DNA from: an uncultured Prevotellaceae bacterium
GTDB taxonomy: Bacteria; Bacteroidota; Bacteroidia; Bacteroidales; Bacteroidaceae
Assembly: GCA_937877625.1 (NCBI GenBank)
Contig: CALFJG010000082.1
Location: 1 to 31,053, forward strand
Length of the DNA stretch: 31,053 nt
Direction: 5' to 3'
Of the stretch, positions 7,088-16,081 are shown piece after piece. Below the pieces are notes generated by a model. The model had not been told where the DNA came from. It did not search any database and saw only the letters and a list, made by a program, of their open reading frames with translations. Within the stretch, counting starts at the first letter, position 1; every line of letters begins with the position of its first letter. The translations under genes were made by a program, and so were the position numbers.

Positions 7088-7150
7088 CTATATTTGTATC
7101 AATATAGACTATGTTTGTAAAAATTGTGCCTATGTTTGTAAAAATATAGG
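7088..7150. repeat. three degenerate 21-bp tandem units each with a TAnnTTTG box
   Basis: Units start at 7088, 7109 and 7130. Each begins CTATRTTTGTA, giving TATATTTG or TATGTTTG at 7089, 7110 and 7131. The last two overlap the left arm and loop of the hairpin below. Confidence 0.55.
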
Positions 7151-7160
7151 CACAATTTTT
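7119..7160 (+). terminator. Rho-independent terminator after hsp20
   Basis: A 15-bp perfect stem (7119-7133 with 7146-7160; core GTGCCTAT and ATAGGCAC) with a 12-nt loop is followed by a T-run through 7163. The flanking A- and T-runs make it plausible in both directions. Confidence 0.65.
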
Positions 7161-7207
7161 TTTCTTTGACAGACAAAGAATTTTATTAGTCCGACATTCA
7201 TTTTCTT

Positions 7208-7291
7208 AGAAGCGGAAGCTTCTAAAAGGGAAGCGGAAGCTTTTAAGAGGGAAGCGGAAGCTTTTAAGAGGGAAGCGGAAGCTTTTAAAAG
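7208..7291. repeat. four tandem 21-bp units with AAGCTT cores
   Basis: Four units (7208, 7229, 7250, 7271) of the type GGAAGCGGAAGCTTTTAAGA plus G differ at only a few positions. Being a multiple of three, they create a spurious LLKASAS heptad frame on the minus strand. They resemble a slippage-prone minisatellite; copy number may vary between strains. Confidence 0.85.
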
Positions 7292-7395
7292 CGAACGGAC
7301 ACCGATGAAACGCCCCACCAAGGCGATACCCCGCCATTACCGCGCGAAAAAAGCGCAAAAGACACAGCAGAAACATTGTGCGACAAACTTTTCAT

Positions 7396-7403
7396 TATCT
7401 TTG
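7396..7403 (+). promoter_or_regulatory. -7 box for engB
   Basis: TATCTTTG matches TAnnTTTG, with TTG at 7376 at a suitable -33 distance. It predicts a leader of about 90 nt before the ATG at 7502. Confidence 0.6.
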
Positions 7404-7501
7404 CCAAAAATTGGCGGCGCATCAGAGAGTAAATCCCCCAAACGCCCCTCGCTCCGCTCCGTGCCTCCAACGTCTCAAAAAGGTCAAAGCCACAGACTAC
7501 G

Positions 7502-8107
7502 ATGAAGATACTTTCAGCAGAATTTGTAGTGTCGAACCAACACGTTGACGCTTGCCCCAAACACCAAAAGCCCGAATACGCATTCATTGGCCGCAGCAAC
7601 GTAGGAAAGAGTAGCCTAATCAACTGCCTCACGCAGCGAAAAGCACTCGCCAAGACATCCAGCACACCCGGAAAGACGTTGCTTATCAACCACTTCCTCA
7701 TCAATAAGGACTGGTATCTTGTTGACCTCCCCGGCTACGGCTTCGCCAAACGCAGCAAACGCGAGCAAGAAAAACTCGCACGCATTATCTCACAATACGT
7801 AGAGCAGCGCCAAGAACTCACGTGCCTCTTTGTACTCATCGACTCACGCATACCGCCGCAACCTATCGACATAAATTTCATCCGCAAGGCCGGCGAGGCC
7901 GGCGTGCCGCTCACTATCGTTTTCACCAAGGCCGACGGCGTGAAACGCGGCGAGCGCGAAGCCCACATATCACAATTCCTGCGCGAGTTGCAAAAGGACT
8001 GGGAGCAACTGCCCCCGCATTTTGTCACAAGCAGCACAAAACGCCTCGGCACAGAAGCACTGCTGGACTATATCCAGACCATCAACCAACAAATAAAAAC
8101 AGCCTGA
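7502..8107 (+). CDS. engB: ribosome-biogenesis GTP-binding protein EngB/YsxC
   Basis: EngB is an essential TRAFAC-class GTPase that helps assemble the large ribosomal subunit. The 201-residue protein has G1 GRSNVGKS (30-37), the G2 threonine region (TSSTPGKT, 52-59), G3 DLPG (75-78) with the family sequence PGYGFAKRSK, and G4 TKAD (142-145); TSSTK near the C-terminus serves as G5. The start at ATG 7502 gives the usual short N-terminal extension (ILSAEFVVSN) and follows a TAnnTTTG promoter. It stands alone between hsp20 and recQ. Confidence 0.95.
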   Translation: MKILSAEFVVSNQHVDACPKHQKPEYAFIGRSNVGKSSLINCLTQRKALAKTSSTPGKTLLINHFLINKDWYLVDLPGYGFAKRSKREQEKLARIISQYVEQRQELTCLFVLIDSRIPPQPIDINFIRKAGEAGVPLTIVFTKADGVKRGEREAHISQFLRELQKDWEQLPPHFVTSSTKRLGTEALLDYIQTINQQIKTA

Positions 8108-8228
8108 GAAGCGCAAAAGACATTGCAAAAACAGCAAACATTTGTCAGAAATGCAACAAAACCGGTAAAAAACGACACAAAAACACATTTTTTGACACCA
8201 AAAGCCAAGAAGAAAAAAATTCTTTCTA

Positions 8229-8236
8229 TATCTTTG
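8229..8236 (+). promoter_or_regulatory. -7 box for recQ
   Basis: TATCTTTG matches TAnnTTTG about 58 bp before the recQ ATG, in an A/T-rich gap of 187 bp that holds no gene. Confidence 0.6.
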
Positions 8237-8294
8237 TTAGCGCAAAACATACGGCGCACACCCCGCTCCACTAACCTAACGCCGACAGCCCCCT

Positions 8295-10472
8295 ATGTAC
8301 ACCTCGCAACAAATACACGCATGCCTAAAAGAAATCTTCGGTTTTGACTCGTTCAAAGAAAACCAAGAAGATATTGTGCGCAGCATACTTGAGGGGCACA
8401 ACGTCTTTGTACTGATGCCCACCGGCGGGGGGAAGTCGCTCTGCTATCAGCTGCCGGCTCTGATGCTCGAGGGCGTGGCCATTATCGTATCGCCACTCAT
8501 TGCCTTGATGAAAAACCAGGTGGATACCATGCGCTATATGAGCCACCTCGACAGCACGGCACACTTCCTCAACTCCTCCCTCTCGCGCTCCGCAGCCGAG
8601 GAGGTGAAACGCGATGTAGCATCGGGCAAGACAAAGATGCTCTATGTAGCCCCGGAGAGCCTCACCAAGCAAGAAAACATAGATTTCCTGCGCAGCGTGA
8701 AAGTATCGTTCTACGCCATTGACGAGGCACACTGCATCTCGGAGTGGGGCCACGACTTCCGCCCCGAATACCGCCGCATAGCCGAGAGCGTGGAACGCAT
8801 CGGCCAAGCCCCCATCGTAGCCCTCACCGCCACTGCCACCGACAAAGTACGCACCGACATAAAGAAAAACCTCGGCATACAAGACGCCATAGAATACAAA
8901 AGCTCATTCAACCGTCCCAACCTCTACTACGAAATCCGCCCCAAGACAGCAGAAGTAGACAAAGACATTATCAAATTCATACGCAACCACGAGGGCAAGA
9001 GCGGCATCATATACTGCCTAAGCCGCAAACGAGTAGAAACACTCGCCGAGATACTATGTGCCAACGACATCAAAGCCGCCCCCTACCACGCCGGGCTTGA
9101 AACACAACGCCGCAGCGAAACACAAGACGACTTCCTGATGGAACGCATCGATGTCATCGTGGCAACCATCGCCTTCGGAATGGGTATCGACAAGCCCGAT
9201 GTGCGCTTCGTCATACACTACGATATGCCCAAGAGCATCGAGGGCTATTACCAAGAGACGGGGCGCGCCGGGCGCGACGGCGGCGAGGGGCTCTGCATAG
9301 CTTTCTACCAGCGCAAAGACCTGCGAAAGTTAGAAAAGTTTATGGAAGGCAAGCCCATCGCCGAACAAGATATTGGCCGGCAACTCATCGCCGAGACACA
9401 AGCCTACGCCGAGTCGTCGGTATGCCGGCGGAGGCTGTTGCTCCACTATTTCGGAGAAGAATACAAACAAGACAACTGCCACAGCTGCGACAACTGCATC
9501 CATCCACACGAACGCATAGAAGGCAGCGAACTGCTCCAATGTGTCATTGAGGCCATCCAAGCCACAAAAGAAAACTTCCGCGAAGACTATATCCGCAACT
9601 TTGTCAGCGGCAACGCCACAGAAGAAATACTGGCCTATCACCACGACGAACTCGAAGAGTTCGGCCTCGGCGACGACAAAGACCCCAACGTGTGGGGTGC
9701 TGTCATACGCCAAGCTCTGCTCAGCGGATACCTATATAAAGAGATTGAAAACTACGGCGTGCTAAGGCTCACCGATGCCGGCCGTCGCTTTATCAAAAAA
9801 CCCAAACCCTTTCCTATCGTGCTCGACAGACAATTCAGCGACGAAGAAATCCCTATGGACAACGCCCCCGCAGGCGATGCCCTCGACCCCATACTCTTTA
9901 AGATGCTCCGCACATTGCGCGGGCATGTGGCGCGCGAAAAGAATGTGCCGCCCTACGTTATCTTCCAAGACCCCAGCCTCGAAGCTATGGCCACCGTATA
10001 TCCACAAACGCAAGAGGAGCTACTCAACATCCCCGGCGTAGGAGTAGGAAAAGCCAAACGCTACGGCAAACAATTCTGCGAACTCATCAAGAAACACTGC
10101 GAGGAAAACGAGATAGAACGCCCCGAAGACATGCGTATTCGCACCGTGGCCAATAAGTCGAAACTCAAAGTAAGCATCATCCAGAGCATTGACCGTAAAG
10201 TAGATCTTGAAGACCTTGCCGCCGCGCAAAACATAGACTACAGCACACTGCTTGACGAGATAGATGCCATAGTATATAGCGGCACGAAACTCGACATTGA
10301 CTACTACATTCGCGAGCTGCTTGACGACGACCAGATACAAGACATCTACCAATACTTCCGTGAGAGCGACAGCGACGACATCGATGCCGCACTCGACGAA
10401 CTGGGCGACGAATACGAAGAGGACGAGCTCCGCTTAGTGCGCATCAAATTCCTTTCAGAAATGGCTAACTAA
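8295..10472 (+). CDS. recQ: ATP-dependent DNA helicase RecQ
   Basis: This 3'-5' DNA helicase acts in recombination, fork repair and the RecF pathway. The 725-residue chain has Walker A MPTGGGKS (41-48), the DEAH box with the RecQ aromatic loop (IDEAHCISEWGHDFRPEYR, from about 142), motif VI QETGRAGRDG, a four-cysteine zinc site in the RQC region (CRRRLLLHYFG to CHSCDNC), and one HRDC domain in which NIPGVGVGKAKRYG is visible. A further acidic helical tail of about 110 residues (SDSDDIDAALDELGDEYEED) makes it longer than E. coli RecQ (about 610), as in other Bacteroidota RecQ proteins. It is probably monocistronic, with a hairpin terminator at 10581. Confidence 0.95.
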   Translation: MYTSQQIHACLKEIFGFDSFKENQEDIVRSILEGHNVFVLMPTGGGKSLCYQLPALMLEGVAIIVSPLIALMKNQVDTMRYMSHLDSTAHFLNSSLSRSAAEEVKRDVASGKTKMLYVAPESLTKQENIDFLRSVKVSFYAIDEAHCISEWGHDFRPEYRRIAESVERIGQAPIVALTATATDKVRTDIKKNLGIQDAIEYKSSFNRPNLYYEIRPKTAEVDKDIIKFIRNHEGKSGIIYCLSRKRVETLAEILCANDIKAAPYHAGLETQRRSETQDDFLMERIDVIVATIAFGMGIDKPDVRFVIHYDMPKSIEGYYQETGRAGRDGGEGLCIAFYQRKDLRKLEKFMEGKPIAEQDIGRQLIAETQAYAESSVCRRRLLLHYFGEEYKQDNCHSCDNCIHPHERIEGSELLQCVIEAIQATKENFREDYIRNFVSGNATEEILAYHHDELEEFGLGDDKDPNVWGAVIRQALLSGYLYKEIENYGVLRLTDAGRRFIKKPKPFPIVLDRQFSDEEIPMDNAPAGDALDPILFKMLRTLRGHVAREKNVPPYVIFQDPSLEAMATVYPQTQEELLNIPGVGVGKAKRYGKQFCELIKKHCEENEIERPEDMRIRTVANKSKLKVSIIQSIDRKVDLEDLAAAQNIDYSTLLDEIDAIVYSGTKLDIDYYIRELLDDDQIQDIYQYFRESDSDDIDAALDELGDEYEEDELRLVRIKFLSEMAN

Positions 10473-10580
10473 CAGGCGTGAACACACAAAGAAGGAAACA
10501 TCCTCATAAATATAACGGATTAGCCCCTCTCCTGAAACCCTCATTCAGCAATGCCTAACAACCGTCTGAAGAACCGTTGC

Positions 10581-10614
10581 CAATACGTCCATCCGTGACA
10601 CGATGGGCGTATTG
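10581..10614 (+). terminator. hairpin terminator after recQ
   Basis: CAATACGTCCATC (10581-10593) pairs with GATGGGCGTATTG (10602-10614) through 13 bp including one G-U, with an 8-nt loop and a short T-run after it. Confidence 0.55.
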
Positions 10615-10671
10615 TTTCATTACCTCTTCGCAGAAAACAATATCTTTCCACCACATCTACATCCCTTTACT

Positions 10672-12396
10672 ATGACATCCCCCGAAACCACACCGCAGAA
10701 AAAATCCCTCAACTTCATAGAGCAACAAGTAGAAGCCGACCTCGCCAACGGGCTCAACGACAGCCGCATACAAACACGCTTCCCCCCCGAGCCCAACGGC
10801 TACCTACACATCGGCCACGCCAAGGCTATATGCTTAGACTTCGGCATCGCCCAACGCTACGGCGGCGTATGCAACCTACGCTTCGACGACACCAACCCCA
10901 CCAAGGAGGATATGGAGTATATGGACGCCATAAAACAAGACATTCGCTGGCTCGGCTTCCAATGGGCCAACGAGTACTACGCCTCCGACTACTTTCAGCA
11001 ACTCTGGGACTTTGCCCTACGCCTCATCCGCGAAGGAAAAGCCTACATCGACGAACAAAGCGCCGAAGACATAGCAGCACAAAAAGGCACACCCACACGT
11101 CCAGGAACAGAGAGCCCATATCGCAACCGCCCCGTAGAAGAGAGCCTCTCACTCTTTGAGAAAATGAACAGCGGAGAAGTAGAAGAAGGACGCATGGTGC
11201 TTCGTGCAAAAATAGATATGGCAAGCCCCAATATGCACTTCCGCGACCCTATTATCTATCGCGTAGTCAACCACCCCCACCCCCGCACCGGCACCACGTG
11301 GAAAGCATATCCTATGTACGACTTTGCCCACGGACAGAGCGACTTCTTCGAAGGCGTGACACACTCGCTCTGTACCTTAGAGTTCGTACCCCACCGGCCA
11401 CTCTACGACCTCTTTGTTGACTGGGTGAAAGAAGGAAAAGACTTAAACGACCATCGTCCGCGACAGTATGAGTTCAACAAGCTCAACCTCAACTACGTCT
11501 TGCTCTCAAAGCGCAACCTGCTCACTATGGTAAAGGAGGGCATCGTTGACGGGTGGGACGATCCGCGAATGCCTACACTCTGCGGCTTCCGCCGCCGCGG
11601 CTACTCGCCCGAGAGCATTCGCAAGTTTGTTGACAAGATAGGCTACACCACCTTTGATGCCCTCAACGACTTCGCACTGCTCGAAAGCGCGGTACGCGAA
11701 GACCTTAACGACCGCGCGCAGCGCGTTAGTGCCGTACTCCATCCCGTGAAACTCACCATCACCAACTATCCCGAAGGACAAGTAGAGGAGATGGAAGCCA
11801 TCAACAACCCCGAGCACCCCGAGCAAGGCACACACACCATTCCGTTCAGCCGAGACCTCTACGTGGAACGCGACGACTTTATGGAAGACGCACCAAAGAA
11901 ATACTTCCGTCTCACACCCGGACAAGACGTACGCCTGAAAAACGCCTACATCGTCCACTGCGACGGCTGCCGCAAAGACAACGATGGCAACGTGGTAGAA
12001 ATCCTCTGCACCTACGACCCCGTCAGCAAGAGCGGTATGCCAGGTGCCGGGCGCAAAGTGAAAGGCACCATCCATTGGCTCAGCCAAGAACACTGCGTAA
12101 AAGCCGAGGTGCGCCTCTACGACCGTATCTGGAAAGAAGAAAACCCACGCGACGCCCTCGCCGCAATCCGCGAAGAGCAACAATGCGATGCCCTCACCGC
12201 AATGAAACAAATGCTCAACCCACATAGCCTCGAAACACTCACCGACTGCTACGTAGAACCCTACGCCGCAACACTCCAAGGCGAACACTACCTGCAGTTC
12301 CAACGCATCGGCTACTTCACCTACGACACCTCGCACACAGCAGAACGCCCCGTATTCAACCGCACCGTGGGGCTACGCGATAGTTGGAAAAAATAA
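10672..12396 (+). CDS. glnS: glutaminyl-tRNA synthetase
   Basis: GlnS charges tRNA-Gln with glutamine. The class I catalytic core begins with PPEPNGYLHIGHAKA (the HIGH motif) and has LSKRNL as the KMSKS-type loop; the C-terminal half contains the two anticodon-binding beta barrels. I start at ATG 10672 (574 residues), where MTSPETTPQKKSLNF leads into family similarity (NFIEQQVEADL). An in-frame ATG at 10603 lies in the recQ terminator hairpin and adds a non-conserved stretch, so I reject it. A near-consensus box (TATCTTTC, about 10641) precedes the gene. It heads a closely spaced series with the TPR protein and his genes. Confidence 0.95.
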   Translation: MTSPETTPQKKSLNFIEQQVEADLANGLNDSRIQTRFPPEPNGYLHIGHAKAICLDFGIAQRYGGVCNLRFDDTNPTKEDMEYMDAIKQDIRWLGFQWANEYYASDYFQQLWDFALRLIREGKAYIDEQSAEDIAAQKGTPTRPGTESPYRNRPVEESLSLFEKMNSGEVEEGRMVLRAKIDMASPNMHFRDPIIYRVVNHPHPRTGTTWKAYPMYDFAHGQSDFFEGVTHSLCTLEFVPHRPLYDLFVDWVKEGKDLNDHRPRQYEFNKLNLNYVLLSKRNLLTMVKEGIVDGWDDPRMPTLCGFRRRGYSPESIRKFVDKIGYTTFDALNDFALLESAVREDLNDRAQRVSAVLHPVKLTITNYPEGQVEEMEAINNPEHPEQGTHTIPFSRDLYVERDDFMEDAPKKYFRLTPGQDVRLKNAYIVHCDGCRKDNDGNVVEILCTYDPVSKSGMPGAGRKVKGTIHWLSQEHCVKAEVRLYDRIWKEENPRDALAAIREEQQCDALTAMKQMLNPHSLETLTDCYVEPYAATLQGEHYLQFQRIGYFTYDTSHTAERPVFNRTVGLRDSWKK

Positions 12397-12419
12397 ATAC
12401 GCCACCCATCTACTCACGT

Positions 12420-13832
12420 ATGAGAAACAAACAAGAAGACTTTAACTACATACTAAAAAAATACGAGGCAGCACGAGCCAACGGCGGCTCGCTCTACTTT
12501 GAAGTGGCCGAATTGCTTGATATCTACGACTACTACGCCAACAACTACCGCAACGACGAAGCCCACGAGGTGTTAATGAGAGCCGTAAAACTCTTCCCCG
12601 ACGACCAAGACGTAGTGGTGGCACACGCCTATTACCACAAAAATACCGGCAACTGGAAACAAGCGCGTAGTATCATCAACAAACTCGAGCCCGAAAACCT
12701 TTGCCGAAAAATCTTCTACGCCGAAGAGGCACTGATGCATTGCGACATAGAGGAGAACCGCCGCTTAGTAGAAGAAATCGTGCAGACAGAGCCAGAAATC
12801 ACCTACGACACCGCCCTCGACATCGCCGAGATGTACTACGAGGCCGGCTATTACCACCTGGCCGAGCCTTGGTTAGAACGATGCAACACACCCCAATACG
12901 CCGAGTTTAGCCGCGCAGCGGGCGAGCTGGCCGACTGCCTCTTTCGCCGGGGTGAGCTCGAGGCAGCCATTGCTGTGATGAACAAGAGTTTAGACGAGGA
13001 CCCCTACGATGCAGAATCGTGGGTGCAACTGGCCAAGATACAATACACCGCAAAAAAAGATAACGAGGCTCTCGAGAGCTGCGATTATGCCATCGCCGCC
13101 AATAAAGAATACGCCGAGGCCTACAGCGTGAGGTTTGATACACTCGTGCGCCTAAAGCAATACGATGAAATGTGGGAAAGCTTGCAAAACCCGATGCAAC
13201 AAATGTTTTGCTCGGCAGAAAATCTCCTACAACTCGCTCTCGGCTTTGAGAGAGACAAACAACACGAGAAAGCCTCGCAGGTGTACCACCTCGCAGCACG
13301 CCTCTTCCTCGACAACAACGAAGCTCGCGACCAGATACACCACCACCTCGCCCACGAAGCCATACTACAAAACAAGCCTGAGACAGCGCGCGACCTCCTC
13401 TTCCGGTATGCCGACCGTGAGAACTATTTGATGCGCTATGGCGCGTGGGCAACACTCCTCTTTATCGTGAACAAACCCGAGGAAGCCCTTGAAAACCTCG
13501 AATACATGTTCACGCTTCCTGGATTTTCAGGAAAGGAGGCCAATGAGATGTGCGCACTGCTCTTCAACGCAAAGTGCTACGAACAGGCACAAAAAGTGTG
13601 GGACAAACTCATTGACTATTCCACCGATGAAGACTTCCATTTTCACGCTATGCTGGCCTACGGCGCATTCCAAATCCATAGCGACAAGTTCCCCTCACTG
13701 CTCAACCAGGCTATGAAAGAAGATCTATTTCACACCATACACCTGCTCGGCTCAGATATCGACCTCCTAAACAAAAAGAAAGCGATGAAACAAGCGCACG
13801 ACTTAGTGAAACAGTGGAAAGAACAACAATAA
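12420..13832 (+). CDS. tetratricopeptide-repeat protein
   Basis: The 470-residue soluble protein is built almost entirely of helical TPR-like repeats (for example AEFSRAAGELADCLFRRGEL and ESWVQLAKIQYTAKKDNEAL). It lacks a signal peptide and membrane segments, so it is probably a cytoplasmic scaffold or adaptor; TPR proteins of this kind are common in Bacteroidales but their partners are unknown. I choose ATG 12420, 23 bp after glnS; the longer frame would need a TTG inside glnS. The spacing to glnS and to hisG (27 bp) suggests one transcript. Confidence 0.85.
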   Translation: MRNKQEDFNYILKKYEAARANGGSLYFEVAELLDIYDYYANNYRNDEAHEVLMRAVKLFPDDQDVVVAHAYYHKNTGNWKQARSIINKLEPENLCRKIFYAEEALMHCDIEENRRLVEEIVQTEPEITYDTALDIAEMYYEAGYYHLAEPWLERCNTPQYAEFSRAAGELADCLFRRGELEAAIAVMNKSLDEDPYDAESWVQLAKIQYTAKKDNEALESCDYAIAANKEYAEAYSVRFDTLVRLKQYDEMWESLQNPMQQMFCSAENLLQLALGFERDKQHEKASQVYHLAARLFLDNNEARDQIHHHLAHEAILQNKPETARDLLFRYADRENYLMRYGAWATLLFIVNKPEEALENLEYMFTLPGFSGKEANEMCALLFNAKCYEQAQKVWDKLIDYSTDEDFHFHAMLAYGAFQIHSDKFPSLLNQAMKEDLFHTIHLLGSDIDLLNKKKAMKQAHDLVKQWKEQQ

Positions 13833-13880
13833 GCCACTTTACTACACCATAATATATAAATGTCACACCAATTCTCCGCT

Positions 13881-14732
13881 ATGCTCAGAATAGCCATACA
13901 AAGCAAAGGCCGCCTGCACGACGACACGATATCGCTCTTGCGCGAAGCCGACATCAAAATCAGAGAGTCAAAACGCACACTCCTTGTGCAAGCCAGTAAC
14001 TTCCCCGTTGAAGCCCTCTTCCTGCGCGACGACGACATTCCCGAGACGGTTGCCACCGGTGTGGCCGATGTGGGCATTGTAGGGCTTAACGAACTTGAAG
14101 AAAAAGGTGCCGATTGCGAAATCGTTCGTCACTTAGGCTTCGGTGCTTGCCGCCTCTCGCTCGCCGTGCCTAAGGAAGAAGCCTATAGCGGGCCACAATG
14201 GTTTAACGGCAAGACGATAGCCACCTCCTACCCCGCCATACTACGTCGGTATCTAAAACAACAGAGGCTCACCGCCACCATACACGTCATATCAGGCTCC
14301 GTTGAGATAAGCACTGGCGTGGGATTAGCCGATGCTATATTCGACATTGTCTCTTCAGGAAGCACCCTGGTAAACAACAACCTCCGCGAGGTAGAAACAG
14401 TGATGCAAAGCGATGCCGTCCTTGTGGCACGTAAAAATTTAGAACCCGAGAAACGTGCCGTACTCAACGAGATGCTCTTCCGCTTCGATGCCATAAAGAA
14501 TGCCGAGACAAAGAAGTATGTGCTTCTCAATGCACCGGCAGAGAAAGTTGACGAAATCACAGCACTATTGCCCGGCGTAAAAAGCCCCACCGTGATGCCA
14601 CTGGCCGAGAGCGGGTGGTGCAGTATTCATACCGTGATTGACGAAGACCGTTTCTGGGAACTCATAGGCAAACTCAAAGCCGCCGGTGCGCAGGGCATCC
14701 TTGTGATGGACATTGAAAAGCTAATTGCCTAA
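13881..14732 (+). CDS. hisG: ATP phosphoribosyltransferase (long form)
   Basis: HisG performs the first step of histidine synthesis, joining ATP and PRPP, and is normally inhibited by histidine. The chain starts with the family sequence MLRIAIQSKGRL and has GVADVGIVGLNELEEKG and the PRPP loop region ISGSVEISTGVGLADAIFD. A C-terminal regulatory domain of about 75 residues (SPTVMPLAESGWCSIHTVI) marks the long, hexameric form that needs no HisZ. ATG 13881 (283 residues) fits the family; ATG 13860 would add MSHQFSA. The hisG stop overlaps the region just before hisD, so translation is probably coupled. Confidence 0.95.
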   Translation: MLRIAIQSKGRLHDDTISLLREADIKIRESKRTLLVQASNFPVEALFLRDDDIPETVATGVADVGIVGLNELEEKGADCEIVRHLGFGACRLSLAVPKEEAYSGPQWFNGKTIATSYPAILRRYLKQQRLTATIHVISGSVEISTGVGLADAIFDIVSSGSTLVNNNLREVETVMQSDAVLVARKNLEPEKRAVLNEMLFRFDAIKNAETKKYVLLNAPAEKVDEITALLPGVKSPTVMPLAESGWCSIHTVIDEDRFWELIGKLKAAGAQGILVMDIEKLIA

Positions 14733-14739
14733 ACACACT

Positions 14740-16026
14740 ATGCAAACATTCCTCAATCCTGCGCGCGAAACGTGGAAAGAGTTGGCACAACGCCCACTCT
14801 TCGACCTCACAACGCTCTTCGCCAAGGTGCAACCCATCCTCAACAAAGTGCGTACAGGCGGCGATGAAGCCTTGAGAGAGTTGGAACAACGTTTTGACCA
14901 CGCACGGCTTCAGGACATAGCCGTTCCCGATGCCGTACTCTCCAGTGCCGAGGCGGAGCTCCCTCAGGAACTCTGCGAAGCCATTCGCACCGCATACCAT
15001 AATATATATACCTTTCACGCCGCACAACGCTTCGCTCCCATCGTAGTAGAAACACAAGCGGGCATCATTTGCGAGCAACGCGCCGTGCCGATAGAACGCG
15101 TGGGGCTTTATATCCCCGGCGGCACAGCACCGCTCTTTAGCACCGTGCTGATGCTCTCTGTACCGGCTACAATAGCAGGCTGCCAAGAGATAGTACTCTG
15201 CACACCGCCCGCTGCCGATGGGTCGGTAAATGCTGCCATACGCTTTGCGGCTCATCTTTGCGGAGTGAAAAAGGTTTATCGCATAGGCGGCGCACAGGCC
15301 ATAGCCGCTATGGCCTACGGCACGGAGAGCGTGCCGCGCGTGGATAAAATCTTCGGCCCCGGAAACCAATATGTTATGGCAGCAAAACAACTTGTATCGC
15401 TCAGCCACGTAGCCATTGATATGCCTGCTGGCCCGAGCGAGGTAGAAGTATTGGCCGATGACACGTGCCGCCCCGACTTTGTGGCAGCCGACCTCTTGAG
15501 CCAAGCCGAACACGGCGTAGATAGCCAAGCAGTACTCGTCACCACAAGTCGCCAAGTAGCCGATGCCGTGGCACAAGAAACAGAGCGACAACTCTCGCTA
15601 TTGTCGCGGAAAGACATAGCAGCACAATCCATAGAGAACAGCCGCATCATCGTCTTTGAAGACGACCTCACCGCAGCCATCACCTTTACAAACCTCTATG
15701 CGCCCGAGCATCTCATTATTGCCACGAAAGACCACCGCACCGTGGCCGACAAAATACACAACGCGGGCAGCATCTTCCTCGGCAACTATAGCTGCGAGAG
15801 TGCCGGAGACTATGCCAGCGGCACCAATCACACTCTGCCCACCAAAGCGTGGGCAAGGAGTTACAGCGGGCTTTGCTTAGATAGTTTTCAGCGTAAGATG
15901 ACCTTACAAGAAATCTCACCCGAAGCCCTTGCCCTTTTCGCCCCCGTGGTAGAAACAATGGCCAGTGCCGAACAACTTGATGCGCACCGCGAGGCGATGC
16001 GCCTGCGCCGCTGTTCGTTGGAATAA
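14740..16026 (+). CDS. hisD: histidinol dehydrogenase
   Basis: HisD oxidises L-histidinol twice with NAD+ to give histidine, the last step of the pathway. The 428-residue protein has IPGGTAPLFSTVLMLSVPA, KIFGPGNQYVMAAK, the catalytic region IDMPAGPSEVEVLAD, the zinc-site sequence DLLSQAEHG and the C-terminal SAGDYASGTNHTLPT. I start at ATG 14740, 7 bp after hisG, rather than the in-frame TTG inside the hisG end. A 305-codon frame on the opposite strand is a codon shadow. Confidence 0.95.
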   Translation: MQTFLNPARETWKELAQRPLFDLTTLFAKVQPILNKVRTGGDEALRELEQRFDHARLQDIAVPDAVLSSAEAELPQELCEAIRTAYHNIYTFHAAQRFAPIVVETQAGIICEQRAVPIERVGLYIPGGTAPLFSTVLMLSVPATIAGCQEIVLCTPPAADGSVNAAIRFAAHLCGVKKVYRIGGAQAIAAMAYGTESVPRVDKIFGPGNQYVMAAKQLVSLSHVAIDMPAGPSEVEVLADDTCRPDFVAADLLSQAEHGVDSQAVLVTTSRQVADAVAQETERQLSLLSRKDIAAQSIENSRIIVFEDDLTAAITFTNLYAPEHLIIATKDHRTVADKIHNAGSIFLGNYSCESAGDYASGTNHTLPTKAWARSYSGLCLDSFQRKMTLQEISPEALALFAPVVETMASAEQLDAHREAMRLRRCSLE

Positions 16027-16081
16027 CTCCATAGCGAATACCTTTTATACTAAAAAACTCCCCCCAATTTCCTTTCTTTGA

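Larger units (their letters stand above)
7043..7501. other. repeat-rich intergenic region hsp20-engB
   Basis: The 459 bp contain three TAnnTTTG boxes spaced 21 bp apart, a long terminator-like hairpin, four tandem 21-bp units and finally the engB promoter. Short frames across it (7130-7321 minus, encoding LLKASAS heptads; 7305-7505 plus) come from the repeats or low-complexity sequence and are not convincing genes. Confidence 0.6.

Noticed and set aside
7208..7291. Possible CRISPR array
   Set aside because: The 21-bp units are contiguous with no spacers and no cas genes are near.
7130..7321. Minus-strand frame with LLKASAS heptads
   Set aside because: It is produced by the 21-bp tandem repeat, a multiple of three; not a real coiled-coil protein.
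11506..12336. 276-codon frame on the minus strand opposite glnS
   Set aside because: A codon shadow of glnS with no recognisable motifs.
13833..13880. His attenuator or leader peptide before hisG
   Set aside because: The gap is too short and has no His codon run or terminator structure.
14674..15591. 305-codon frame on the minus strand opposite hisD
   Set aside because: It mirrors the codon pattern of hisD, has Cys/Tyr/Gly-rich composition unlike any family, and hisD is certain.
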